From positions 1 through 37,696 of the forward strand of contig CAMFND010000080.1 in NCBI GenBank assembly GCA_945965395.1: a DNA stretch of 37,696 nt, given 5' to 3'. Positions 18,673 through 27,016 of this stretch are shown here, piece after piece. The translations under genes and the position numbers were made by a program. The notes beneath the pieces were generated by a model, which saw nothing but the letters and a program-made list of their open reading frames with translations, ran no database searches and was not told the DNA's origin. This stretch comes from an uncultured Bacteroides sp. GTDB taxonomy: Bacteria; Bacteroidota; Bacteroidia; Bacteroidales; Bacteroidaceae. Position 1 is the stretch's first letter, and each line of letters opens with the position of its first letter.

Positions 18673-20109
18673 TTATTTCACATTCCCCGCAAAGAATCTG
18701 CACGCAGAAATCCGAACATCTCCACCTACAGCTTTCAAGTAGATAGTCTGTTTGCCATTAGCATCGATAAGAGAAGTATCCACATAGCCATCTTTCTTCG
18801 CAAGCAGCGTACCGAGCAACTTGCCGTCGGCCGAGCCTGTGCGTACTTCAATTTTCAAAGGAGCTGTCACTCCGGAAACTTCCGCACTGAAATAATAGTA
18901 GCCTGTGCCCAGATTGACTTTGGAAACGGATACTGATTCACCATCTGAAAGAGCAGCCTGCTTCAAAGCAAGGTTCACCACAGCCGACTGATTGATTTTC
19001 ACCGCAGCAACCCCCTCAATGGTTTGCTTCACCAGCACGATGCTTCCGTCTTTCCTGTAATTCAATTCGTCTATGCACACAGAACGCTGTGTCCAGGTGC
19101 CCGGTCCTTTAAATCGGTCCTGACGCCAGGAAGAAAGAGCGGAAGTGTGATAAAACAAATATTCCTGCCCGTGGTATTCCACAATACCTCCGTGGTTCGA
19201 CTGGGTCAGACGCCAAGGTACATAGTCATATCCCGGCAATTTCGGGCCGTTCTTCACACCTACTCCCAACTCGTAGTTCATCACTCCTCCGTATTTGAAA
19301 GGTCCCATAGGAGAATCGCCTACGGAATAGGCCAGTTCAGAAGGCTTGCGGTTCGGGTCGTCCGGTTGCTTCCGATCAATCTTGTTACCGTACTTCGTAT
19401 GATAAGAAAGATAGTACTTTCCGTCGTGCTTGTTCATCCAGATGGCTTCCATGAAGCGGTCAGTATCCACATCCAGTTTTACAGGTTTCCCGACAAACTC
19501 ATACATGTTGTCTTTCAACTGCGCAGCCATGTGACTGCCCCAGTACAGGTAAATCTTGCCATCTGTATCGCGGAACACTGCAGGGTCAATTCCTCTTGTT
19601 TCCTTTATTTGCGGAGCCAGCACCTTGAAACGTTCGGTCAGCGAATTGCTTTCCGCTACAGCCAGATAAGCCGTCACTTTCCGCTTTTCCTGTGAAGACT
19701 CTGCTCCATGTTGGATACGAATCGGAATATACAGATAATACTTTCCGTCTTTATAAATAAAGTCCGGAGCCCATACCGCCCACTTGTCTGAAGCCGGCGC
19801 ATCTTTCGGACGAATATCGTTTACGTGGAAAATCTCTCCATGGTCAGTCCAGTTCACCATGTCGGATGAGGAAAAGGCATGATAGCAATGCATGGTAGAA
19901 TATCCACCGCCATTCTCGTGGTCAACTGAGGTAATCATCCACACCCGTCCGTCGGGCATCACATGCGGAGCCGCATCAGCAGTATACATGTGGCGTATCA
20001 CCGGATTCCCGTATGGATAAGGGTCGGTGTTCACATTCTTTTTTACCTGTGCACCCACGGTTCCTGCCAAAGCCATGCACAGAGACAAAAATAAAAATCG
20101 TTTTTTCAT
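18673..20109 (-). CDS. GH43 glycosidase with C-terminal CBM6-like domain
   Basis: 478 residues with a signal peptide (about 1-20, ends TVGA). GH43 propeller acids: Asp45 (TADAAPHV), Asp175 (GIDPAVF) and Glu221 (FMEAIWM). WAVWAPDFIYKDGKYYLY and the late SNHGGIVEYHGQEYLFYHTS are family landmarks. It belongs to a different GH43 branch from the other two genes here, having the short D-A-A-P entry motif. Residues about 378-475 (YYYFSAEVSG, PLKIEVRTGS, IYLKAVGGDVRI) look like a CBM6-type beta-sandwich. It probably acts in the periplasm or at the surface on a pentose or galactose side unit; the exact sugar is open. It is the last gene of the run sulfatase, sulfatase, nucleoside-hydrolase-like protein, GH43, and starts 38 bp after its neighbour. 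Confidence 0.9.
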   Translation of the reverse strand: MKKRFLFLSLCMALAGTVGAQVKKNVNTDPYPYGNPVIRHMYTADAAPHVMPDGRVWMITSVDHENGGGYSTMHCYHAFSSSDMVNWTDHGEIFHVNDIRPKDAPASDKWAVWAPDFIYKDGKYYLYIPIRIQHGAESSQEKRKVTAYLAVAESNSLTERFKVLAPQIKETRGIDPAVFRDTDGKIYLYWGSHMAAQLKDNMYEFVGKPVKLDVDTDRFMEAIWMNKHDGKYYLSYHTKYGNKIDRKQPDDPNRKPSELAYSVGDSPMGPFKYGGVMNYELGVGVKNGPKLPGYDYVPWRLTQSNHGGIVEYHGQEYLFYHTSALSSWRQDRFKGPGTWTQRSVCIDELNYRKDGSIVLVKQTIEGVAAVKINQSAVVNLALKQAALSDGESVSVSKVNLGTGYYYFSAEVSGVTAPLKIEVRTGSADGKLLGTLLAKKDGYVDTSLIDANGKQTIYLKAVGGDVRISACRFFAGNVK

Positions 20110-20147
20110 TGATTAATGTTTAAATGGTATTTAAAAGATAATTGAAT

Positions 20148-21188
20148 TCATTTCGAGCCTTTCCCGGCAGCCACGTCCGAACGCTTCAGCAGTTCTGCCC
20201 GGATGGCAGCCGCTTCCTGAAAGAATTTCTTTTCATTGGCTTTTTCCACTTCCGGATTATTGGTACCATCAGAAGCCACATCCTGGAGTGAAACTCCCCA
20301 TCTGCCCAGTAGCACATAATAAGTAGCGCAATCGGAATCATCCACCGTATCGAACGCATACTTCCCAGTGGCAAAGATTTTACCCAAGTGACTCTTATGA
20401 AACTGATTGAAATAGTCTTTTCCACGCGGACTGCCGCTCACAATACCGTGCTGTCCGATGGCACCTAACTCATAATACAAAATCTTGCCTTGTGCGGCCA
20501 TCGCTTTCAGATAACTGCACGCTGCAGCATCTTCCCGGCAGTTGGCTACATTCTCCGGATGTTCCGGACTACCCTGGTGCAAAGAGGAATCCGTCCAATG
20601 AGCAATAAAACGGACTTTCTTCAATAAATGAGCACGTCCGGAATGAAGACAGGCATTTACCAGAATGGCCGGTTCGGTCAAAGAACCCCAGCAAAGCACG
20701 TTCACCGTGTCTTTTTCATGCTGCAGCAAGTCTAAAAGAGAAGTGACTGTAGGATAACGGTCGAGGATTCTGGCATAATCCTTCTTATAGTCAAAACGCT
20801 CTGCACTCTCTTTGATGCAGCTTTGGGTAAAGGAGATGGAATCCGGGAAATCCGGATATACCTTTTTAAGGTTCACCACATCGGCCGCATAAGCGTCGCC
20901 AAACTCACGTTGCGCCCACTCTGCCTGGTTGCCGGACGAAGCATGCTGTTTCCGGTGAGTACTGGCCACCACAATACCTCGCGTATCAAAACAATCGGCC
21001 AGCAACAAATATCCGGCCATGGCCGAAATATCGTCAGGGTCATTCACTGTACCTTCTTTATTGGGACCCGGGATGGTCTTATCGGACATATCCGTGTAAA
21101 TCCATACTACAGGCTTTCTTGTATCGGCATAAAGGGCGGAAGAGATTCCGCCCAAACATACTGCCAGCCAAACTACCAGTTTATTCAT
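20148..21188 (-). CDS. Exported nucleoside-hydrolase-fold protein (DUF1593-like)
   Basis: 346 residues from the ATG at 21188, which overlaps the preceding sulfatase stop by 8 bp and gives a signal peptide (about 1-21, ends SALYA). An upstream frame to 21236 lies inside the sulfatase and spoils the signal. After it, VVWIYTDMSDKT and GTVNDPDDISAMAGYLLLADCFDTRGIVVAS match the Asp cluster and first Rossmann strands of nucleoside hydrolases (Asp33 and Asp50/52/53), in the split form seen in DUF1593-type PUL proteins. Further blocks are VNVLCWGSLTEPAILVNAC and a late YVLLGRWGVSLQD. Family members cleave N-ribosyl bonds, but inside a sulfatase operon a glycan-related role (binding, or hydrolysis of a furanose or pentose link) is more likely. 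That is inference; the substrate is unknown. Confidence 0.75.
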   Translation of the reverse strand: MNKLVVWLAVCLGGISSALYADTRKPVVWIYTDMSDKTIPGPNKEGTVNDPDDISAMAGYLLLADCFDTRGIVVASTHRKQHASSGNQAEWAQREFGDAYAADVVNLKKVYPDFPDSISFTQSCIKESAERFDYKKDYARILDRYPTVTSLLDLLQHEKDTVNVLCWGSLTEPAILVNACLHSGRAHLLKKVRFIAHWTDSSLHQGSPEHPENVANCREDAAACSYLKAMAAQGKILYYELGAIGQHGIVSGSPRGKDYFNQFHKSHLGKIFATGKYAFDTVDDSDCATYYVLLGRWGVSLQDVASDGTNNPEVEKANEKKFFQEAAAIRAELLKRSDVAAGKGSK

Positions 21189-22734
21189 AATCATTAAATC
21201 CAAGATATTTATTATACTCAATACATTCCTGTTCAATTATATCCAGTGATGAAGTCAGTCTCTTTCCCTTACGGGTCTTAGTCGGTTTTTCATCTATGGA
21301 TTTAGAGACATGCGACGTACCGATGCTGGGCACATTCACTTTCGGGATGAAAGTTCTCAAGCGTGCCTTTACGTCGGCATATTTTTTGTCGGCAGCCAGG
21401 TTTTTCCATTCCAAAGGATCGTGTTTGTGGTCATAAAGCTCTTCCGAACCATCCCGATAGATAATATAACGATAACGACCGTCACAAATAGAGTGCTCGT
21501 TCTGTGCCAGTGTAGTAATGGCCGGCTTCGTCCAATGTGCATTCGGATTCTGTAACAAAGGAGTAATGTCATTTCCTTCGTTCAGCGGATTAGCAGGCAG
21601 TCCTGCCAGGGAAACCAGCGTGGGATACAAATCCAGCAAGCTGACCGGCTGTTTGCACACGCTTCCCGGTTTTGTGATGCCCGGAGCCACAATAACCATC
21701 GGCACATGGCAAGAACGGTCCCACAATGAGAATTTGCGATAACGCATCTTTTCGCCCAGATGCCATCCATGGTCGCCCCAGAACACCACGATGGTATTGT
21801 CTCTTTCCGGACTCTTTTCCAGCACATCCACTATCTGACCGATGCAATCGTCTGCATAGCTGATGCAAGCCAGATAGGCACGAACCGCCTCTTTCTCCAT
21901 GCCATACTTCTTCAGAATATTGAATTCATGTTCAGGCTTGTTATATCCGGTCATCGACAAAGCTCGTGGAGAAAGTTTTTCCATGGTTTCCATCGGGTCC
22001 TGCTTAGGCAACTGAATATCTTCGAGTTTGAAACGGTCGAAGTATTTCTGAGGTACATACCACGGAAGATGCGGACGGAAAATGCCACAAGCCATAAAGA
22101 AAGGCTTATCATGTTTTTTCATAAGCTCCTGAGCAGCCCACTGCGCATTCAGGTAGTCGTTGGTCTTTGTTTCGTCCACATCAACTCCTGCCCAGTCAAG
22201 AATAACAGCTCCTCCAGTGGTCTGTTTTTCCAACCCGTTGGCTTGTTTTCCTTTCTGCCGGGGAGGATTCAGCGACAAACCACCTAAATTTTCCTGGCTG
22301 TCCCATGACTGCGGGTCACCCCAAGGCCCCATCGGCTGATGGAATATCTTTCCGCGCGCCATGGAATAGTATCCGTGATTCGAAAAATACTTCGGTAAGG
22401 TCACGGCATCTTTCAACACCGGAGATTCACGCATAAATTCAGCATTTCCATAAACTCCGGTAGTGGAAGTACGGAAACCGGAAAGAAGTGCGGCACGTGA
22501 GGCATTGGAAACCGGAGCCGCACAATAGGCCGACTCAAACACCATTCCCATGGCGGCCAGACGATCCATATTTGGGGTACGGGTATTGGGATGTCCTTTC
22601 AAGAATCCCACCCAGTCGTTCAAATCATCCACTGCTATAAAAAGCACATTCTTCGGCTTTTCACTCTGCGCTTGCATCCATGCCGGCATCAGCGTGGCTG
22701 CAATTCCTATCAGCAAATTCTTGTTCATTGTCAT
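21181..22734 (-). CDS. Exported Ser-type sulfatase with S-x-A-S-R motif (iduronate-2-sulfatase-like S1)
   Basis: 517 residues, signal peptide about 1-22 (ends WMQA). The metal pair is Asp36-Asp37 (AVDDLNDW). The formylglycine site is Ser76-Asn-Ala-Ser-Arg80, so Ala replaces the usual Pro; the block SNASRAALLSGFRTSTTGVYGN and the VFWGDHGWHLGEKMRYRKFSLWDRSCHVPM stretch are the pattern of iduronate-2-sulfatase-like S1 enzymes (subfamily 7-like by recall). The C-terminal 60 residues are Lys/Thr rich with a final NKYLGFNDYE. It starts 11 bp after the preceding sulfatase and overlaps the next gene by 8 bp, so all three are one transcript. A second in-frame start at 22728 is equally possible. It presumably removes a specific glycan sulfate after import. 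Confidence 0.93.
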   Translation of the reverse strand: MTMNKNLLIGIAATLMPAWMQAQSEKPKNVLFIAVDDLNDWVGFLKGHPNTRTPNMDRLAAMGMVFESAYCAAPVSNASRAALLSGFRTSTTGVYGNAEFMRESPVLKDAVTLPKYFSNHGYYSMARGKIFHQPMGPWGDPQSWDSQENLGGLSLNPPRQKGKQANGLEKQTTGGAVILDWAGVDVDETKTNDYLNAQWAAQELMKKHDKPFFMACGIFRPHLPWYVPQKYFDRFKLEDIQLPKQDPMETMEKLSPRALSMTGYNKPEHEFNILKKYGMEKEAVRAYLACISYADDCIGQIVDVLEKSPERDNTIVVFWGDHGWHLGEKMRYRKFSLWDRSCHVPMVIVAPGITKPGSVCKQPVSLLDLYPTLVSLAGLPANPLNEGNDITPLLQNPNAHWTKPAITTLAQNEHSICDGRYRYIIYRDGSEELYDHKHDPLEWKNLAADKKYADVKARLRTFIPKVNVPSIGTSHVSKSIDEKPTKTRKGKRLTSSLDIIEQECIEYNKYLGFNDYE

Positions 22735-22745
22735 ATTCTTAATGG

Positions 22746-24338
22746 TTACTTATTTAAATGTGAGGTATCTACATCCGATTGAAAAATCCATCCCGGAAAT
22801 TTCAACTTTTCTCCTTTCTGCAAACGGTTATAATAATCCCGGTGATTTTTGTCGCAATAAGGCATGCGTTCATAATAACCCGCATCCCCCGCCATGTGGT
22901 GGTCCCCCTGAGATTTCAATTCCTCAAACATCTGTTTCCGGAGTTTATCGGCCACTATTCGTCCTTCGCCCGAGGAAATCAGGTTGTGCATGCAGTCTGG
23001 GTCTTTTACAATGTCATAAAGTTCCTCTTGCGGACGCTTTCCAAAATTCAGACTCCAGTACTTATGTGCCTCTGTTTTACCGTCTTTTATCAGTTCTGTC
23101 TTAATGGCTCCTCCGTCACAGTTCAGATAACCCGTTTCCGGATTGCCTGCCGGCCAGCGGTCTGGTTCAAAATTATAGACATAGAGATATTGCTCGGTCA
23201 CGATTCCCCGGATGGGATAACCGGCATCATCAGGACGACCTATATCGTGACGTTCCTTCCCTATCAGCACATGATTACGGGATGAGTCATATTTGCTTTT
23301 TCCGGATTTTATGAGTGAAAGCATGCTTTTGCCTTCTATCTGCTGCATACCTTTTGCCTCACCGTCTATTCCTGCCGCCTCCAAGAAAGTAGGTGCCAAG
23401 TCGATGAAATTGACAAAATCAAAATTCTTCACTCCTTTCTGCGGAATTCCCTTTGGCCAGTACACCAGCATCGGCAAATGATTGGAGGTATGATACGCCT
23501 GTCCTTTTATACGCGGAAAAGGCATGCCGTTATCAGCCGTCACCACGACAATGGTATTATCCAGTAAGCCCTCTGCCTTCAACTTTTCTATCATCTTTCC
23601 CAAGTGAGCATCAAAATGCTCCAGTTCGAAAGCAAAATCGAGCATGTCATTCCGCGTTTCTTCACAATCGGGCCAGTAAGGCGGAACCCGATCTATATCC
23701 GCAGTCCGGTACTTTCCTTTATTAACCCCACTTCCGTATTCATAGAAGCGGTGAGGTTCCAGCGAACCATACCAGAAAAAGAAAGGCTGCGATTTATCCC
23801 TCGTATCAATGAACTCCGCAAAGTTGGCCGCATAGTCAATATTCGAGATTTCCGGAGTGGCCGGAGTCAGCTTGATACGGTCGAATGACGGACCTATCAG
23901 TTCACGTCTTTTCCCATTTATTCGTCCCGGATCGCCCGGTGCCCAACCTTTTCCCGTTTTAGCTACCACATAGCCATTTTCGCGCATTACCTCTGCAAAT
24001 GTTTTAAACTGCGACGGCCAAAAGGCAAAATGATTGCAGGCTGCTTCCAACTGCCAGGAATTCCGTCCTGTCAATATACATGAACGACTGGGGCCACTCT
24101 TAGCATTACAAGTATAGGCATTCATGAACAGCATACCTTGAGAAGCCAACTGGTCTATGTGCGGAGTCCGCACCCACTTGCATCCGTATGCCCCCCAGAA
24201 AGGAAAAGACACATCATCTGCCAGACAAAATAAGATATTGGGACGAGCGTCCGGACGAACCGCCTCTGTACATTCCTTCCCATGCATGTTCATTGCCGTA
24301 CAAACAGCAACTGATGTCAACCAAAGTGTATTTTTCAT
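22746..24338 (-). CDS. Exported Ser-type sulfatase (sulfamidase-like S1)
   Basis: 530 residues, signal region about 1-21 with a short hydrophobic stretch (LWLTSVAVCTAMNM). The metal pair is Asp41-Asp42 (CLADDVSFPFWGAYG). The formylglycine site is Ser81-Gly-Pro-Ser-Arg85 followed by SCILTGRNSWQLEAACNH. The cluster VVAKTGKGWAPGDPG and the FWYGSLEPHRFYEYGSG block resemble heparan N-sulfatase-like S1 proteins (subfamily 8-like by recall); the family includes enzymes acting on other sulfated glycans, so the name does not imply heparan. It is the first gene of a four-gene run, with the next sulfatase 11 bp downstream. A TACTTTTG box lies 24 bp upstream, after a hairpin. Confidence 0.92.
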   Translation of the reverse strand: MKNTLWLTSVAVCTAMNMHGKECTEAVRPDARPNILFCLADDVSFPFWGAYGCKWVRTPHIDQLASQGMLFMNAYTCNAKSGPSRSCILTGRNSWQLEAACNHFAFWPSQFKTFAEVMRENGYVVAKTGKGWAPGDPGRINGKRRELIGPSFDRIKLTPATPEISNIDYAANFAEFIDTRDKSQPFFFWYGSLEPHRFYEYGSGVNKGKYRTADIDRVPPYWPDCEETRNDMLDFAFELEHFDAHLGKMIEKLKAEGLLDNTIVVVTADNGMPFPRIKGQAYHTSNHLPMLVYWPKGIPQKGVKNFDFVNFIDLAPTFLEAAGIDGEAKGMQQIEGKSMLSLIKSGKSKYDSSRNHVLIGKERHDIGRPDDAGYPIRGIVTEQYLYVYNFEPDRWPAGNPETGYLNCDGGAIKTELIKDGKTEAHKYWSLNFGKRPQEELYDIVKDPDCMHNLISSGEGRIVADKLRKQMFEELKSQGDHHMAGDAGYYERMPYCDKNHRDYYNRLQKGEKLKFPGWIFQSDVDTSHLNK

Positions 24339-24361
24339 ATCGAAAGTCTATTAAACTCCCT

Positions 24362-24369
24362 CAAAAGTA
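24362..24369 (-). promoter_or_regulatory. Possible -7 box before the sulfatase pair
   Basis: TACTTTTG on the minus strand is a perfect TAnnTTTG match, 24 bp before the ATG at 24338. The paired TGTACA hexamers of the other promoters are absent at the expected places (24400-24405 reads CGCGTT). A second TACTTTTG lies at 24425-24432, directly after the GH43 stop. It may be an internal, unregulated or differently regulated promoter, or chance. Confidence 0.35.
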
Positions 24370-24372
24370 GGA

Positions 24373-24406
24373 ACGCGGCCATACAATCATTGTACGCCGC
24401 GTTCAC
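24373..24406 (-). terminator. Long hairpin between the GH43 and sulfatase genes
   Basis: GAACGCGGC (24373-24381) pairs perfectly with GCCGCGTTC (24398-24406), and an inner TACAA/TTGTA pairing continues the stem past a small mismatch. The minus-strand tail has only four T (CTACTTTTGAGG). It is 27 bp after the GH43 stop. Probably a weak terminator or attenuator. Confidence 0.6.
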
Positions 24407-24432
24407 AGTTTTGGTTTATTTGTTCAAAAGTA

Positions 24433-27012
24433 TCAGAAAACTAACTCCCGCACTATCTCAAGTGTATCATCCGCCTCTTTCATCTCAAAAAAACGGGCGT
24501 GAGGCTCTGCCCCGCCATTGGGATAATGGAGCGTCATTACCAGACGTCCGTCAAAAGTCTTGAACAACATGGCATGTCCGCCGTGTTCCCCATATAAAGG
24601 AGAGGTTCTATGCTTCCAGGGACCCCAGATACTGCCCGAAACCGATACGGCCGTAGACACGGCATATCCTCCCGGCCCGAAACTGGACCAGAGCATAATC
24701 AGCTTTCCATTGGCATTGCGGTGCAGGAAGCAGCCGTCGGTCACATAACCTTCCACTTTCTTACCCTTATACATATCCAGCGATTGCACCCAAGAAGCAT
24801 CTTTTGCCCTGAACATCGTCACCGGGGGTCCTTCCGGTGTGTACAAATCTTCCGACAACGGCAGCAATTCCATCGTTCCGTCTGTCATTTGTGTCCACTC
24901 ATGGCAGAACACCATATATGGCTTTCCATTTTCCACATACAAGGTACCATCGAGCGACATCCAGTCGGCCGGCGTGTGAGGCTTGCCCGTCAACGGCACA
25001 AAAGGTCCTTCGGGCGTATCTGCCACTAAAATGGCAGTTGCTCTCCGGTGTAAGAACGGACGACCGGGAACTTGTTGCGGAAGGGGTGACTTCTCATTGG
25101 TGAACGTAGCAAACAAATAATACTTCCCTTTATATTCATGCATTTCTGGAGCCCAGATGCCATGAGAAGCATCGGCCCACTCACTATCCACCGACTCGTA
25201 TACCATATAAGGGCCTTCCCAAGTCTTCAAATCCCGGCTTTTATACATCTTCAGGCCATGCTTGCCATTCGGACGGTCTGCTTTCTGCCGGGTGGCACAA
25301 TACAAATAATAGGTCTGTGTCTTCTCGTCTGGAAAAATATAAGGGTCGCGCACCGCAATCTCATGAAGCGAATGTTTTCTTACCTGAAGAGGGAATGCGG
25401 CACCTTCCTTGTATTCAAAATAGTCAAAAGAAGCCTTGTTTTCTGACTTCTGCCCGTTACTGCTGGCATACATTCCAATAAACGGACCGATGAAACCACC
25501 TGCATGGTTGCTGCTGTTAATCGTGGCATCCTGCGCTTCACCCAGTGCCATCATTTTTTCCGGCTGACTGCCCACATAGAAACGATAGCTTTTACCCTGT
25601 GCTACCACCCACAGGCAAACTTGCTTATCCTTATAAGGAAGGGAAGCCATTACCATCTGCCTTCCTTTATCAACCTTATACAACAGCAGACTGTCCTTTC
25701 CGTGCCGACGCTGTTTCACCAGCCGATAATGATTGGCTCCGTTCTGCATGAGAATCAGACCGGCTTCCTCCCCTTCACGCGCTGGTTTGAAATGCATCAT
25801 AGCAGAGGCGGTAAAATTAAAATGCTGTATCCGTCGTGCTATCAACGAAGGGTTGACCGGCTCTTTAACCGACTCCGGACGCAATTGCAGCGTCAGCTTG
25901 CCGTCTGCCAACTCAAACCAGCGAGTATAAGGAGTGCGAAGAAAGTTCCAGCAATTACGCAGTTCCGGTGCGTCAAAATCATCTTTTGCCGACTCTTCCG
26001 GAAAAGGATGAGGGCGGATACCCGTCGCTTTCTCTACTGATAACACCCGTCCTATGCCCGGATTAAACACCGGCCATCCGTTCTGAAACCCAACCGGAGT
26101 AAGAAAGGTTTCTCTGCCCAACATCGTAAATCCATCCAACGGACGGACTCCCAACATCACCGACCACCATTTGCCTTCCGGTGTCTGAACCAAATCGGCA
26201 TGTCCCACCGTCGTAATATCAGCTTGCTTCCCCAAAAAACGATGAGTAAGCACGGGATTGGCAATGCCAGGCACATAGGGTCCCATTACCGAGTCTGACA
26301 TAAAAGCCGTAACGGCATGGTTATTCCAGGTACCTCCTTCTGCCACCAGCAAAAGATACTTCTTTCCTATTTTATACAAATGAGGAGCTTCCGCAAAAGG
26401 AGCATTCACGGCATGTCCGGTAGAAATAATCTTGCGTTCCCCCACCAGTTTTCCTTGCTGCAAATCCAACCTCTGAATGTAAATACGGTCTTCATTGGGA
26501 TAACGGTCCTGATTTTTGGTTCCGTTGATAGAGCCTGTGTACCAGCAAGTACCATCGTCATCAAAGAACAAGGAAGGGTCTATTCCCGGAGCATCCTTAA
26601 GGAATACCGGTTCCGACCAGGGGCCAGCAGGTGATTTCGCCGTGACATAAAAGTTCCCTCCCGCCTGTTGCGCGGTACATATCACGTAAAACACTCCTTC
26701 GTGATACCTTATCGTAGGAGCCCACAAACCGGCAGAATGTTTCAGTCCCGCTTTCAAGTTCAACTGCGAGGGACGGGTCAGCACATGTCCTATCTGTTCC
26801 CAGTGCATCAAATCCTTGCTGTGGTAAACGGGCAGTCCGGGATACCACTCAAAAGAAGAGGTAACCAGATAATAATCCTCTCCCACCCGGCAAATGGAAG
26901 GGTCCGGATGAAATCCCGGAATAATCGGATTCCGGAACGTAGTAAGGGCATGCAACTGAAAAAACAGGCATAGCCCTACAAAGAGATGTAACAATCGTGT
27001 ATTCATACTCAT
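24433..27012 (-). CDS. Bimodular GH43-GH43 glycosidase
   Basis: 859 residues with a signal peptide (about 1-23). Module 1 (about 25-320) is a GH43 propeller with Asp37 (HPDPS), Asp145 (GIDPS) and Glu208 (AEAP). A concanavalin-like domain follows (about 345-535). Module 2 (about 545-859) is a second GH43 propeller with Asp556 (RDPYI) and Asp688 (SLDGT); where classic GH43 enzymes carry the acid Glu it has Asp759 (YVTDGC), followed by LIMLWSSFGPGGYAV and HGGHAMLF. From memory such T-D-G modules occur as a GH43 branch, so module 2 may be active with Asp, or use another acid. Module 1 is a paralogue of the 1777-3390 enzyme. Two active sites on one chain suggest stepwise removal of adjoining sugars. 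The start is 4 bp after the GH2 stop; an alternative ATG is at 27006. Confidence 0.93.
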   Translation of the reverse strand: MSMNTRLLHLFVGLCLFFQLHALTTFRNPIIPGFHPDPSICRVGEDYYLVTSSFEWYPGLPVYHSKDLMHWEQIGHVLTRPSQLNLKAGLKHSAGLWAPTIRYHEGVFYVICTAQQAGGNFYVTAKSPAGPWSEPVFLKDAPGIDPSLFFDDDGTCWYTGSINGTKNQDRYPNEDRIYIQRLDLQQGKLVGERKIISTGHAVNAPFAEAPHLYKIGKKYLLLVAEGGTWNNHAVTAFMSDSVMGPYVPGIANPVLTHRFLGKQADITTVGHADLVQTPEGKWWSVMLGVRPLDGFTMLGRETFLTPVGFQNGWPVFNPGIGRVLSVEKATGIRPHPFPEESAKDDFDAPELRNCWNFLRTPYTRWFELADGKLTLQLRPESVKEPVNPSLIARRIQHFNFTASAMMHFKPAREGEEAGLILMQNGANHYRLVKQRRHGKDSLLLYKVDKGRQMVMASLPYKDKQVCLWVVAQGKSYRFYVGSQPEKMMALGEAQDATINSSNHAGGFIGPFIGMYASSNGQKSENKASFDYFEYKEGAAFPLQVRKHSLHEIAVRDPYIFPDEKTQTYYLYCATRQKADRPNGKHGLKMYKSRDLKTWEGPYMVYESVDSEWADASHGIWAPEMHEYKGKYYLFATFTNEKSPLPQQVPGRPFLHRRATAILVADTPEGPFVPLTGKPHTPADWMSLDGTLYVENGKPYMVFCHEWTQMTDGTMELLPLSEDLYTPEGPPVTMFRAKDASWVQSLDMYKGKKVEGYVTDGCFLHRNANGKLIMLWSSFGPGGYAVSTAVSVSGSIWGPWKHRTSPLYGEHGGHAMLFKTFDGRLVMTLHYPNGGAEPHARFFEMKEADDTLEIVRELVF

Positions 27013-27016
27013 ATTT

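Noticed and set aside
20148-21188. Nucleoside salvage role
   Set aside because: The protein has a signal peptide and is coupled to a sulfatase gene, with no purine or pyrimidine genes nearby.
21189-21236. Earlier start for the nucleoside-hydrolase-like protein
   Set aside because: It would lie deeper in the sulfatase gene and put 16 residues before a normal signal peptide.
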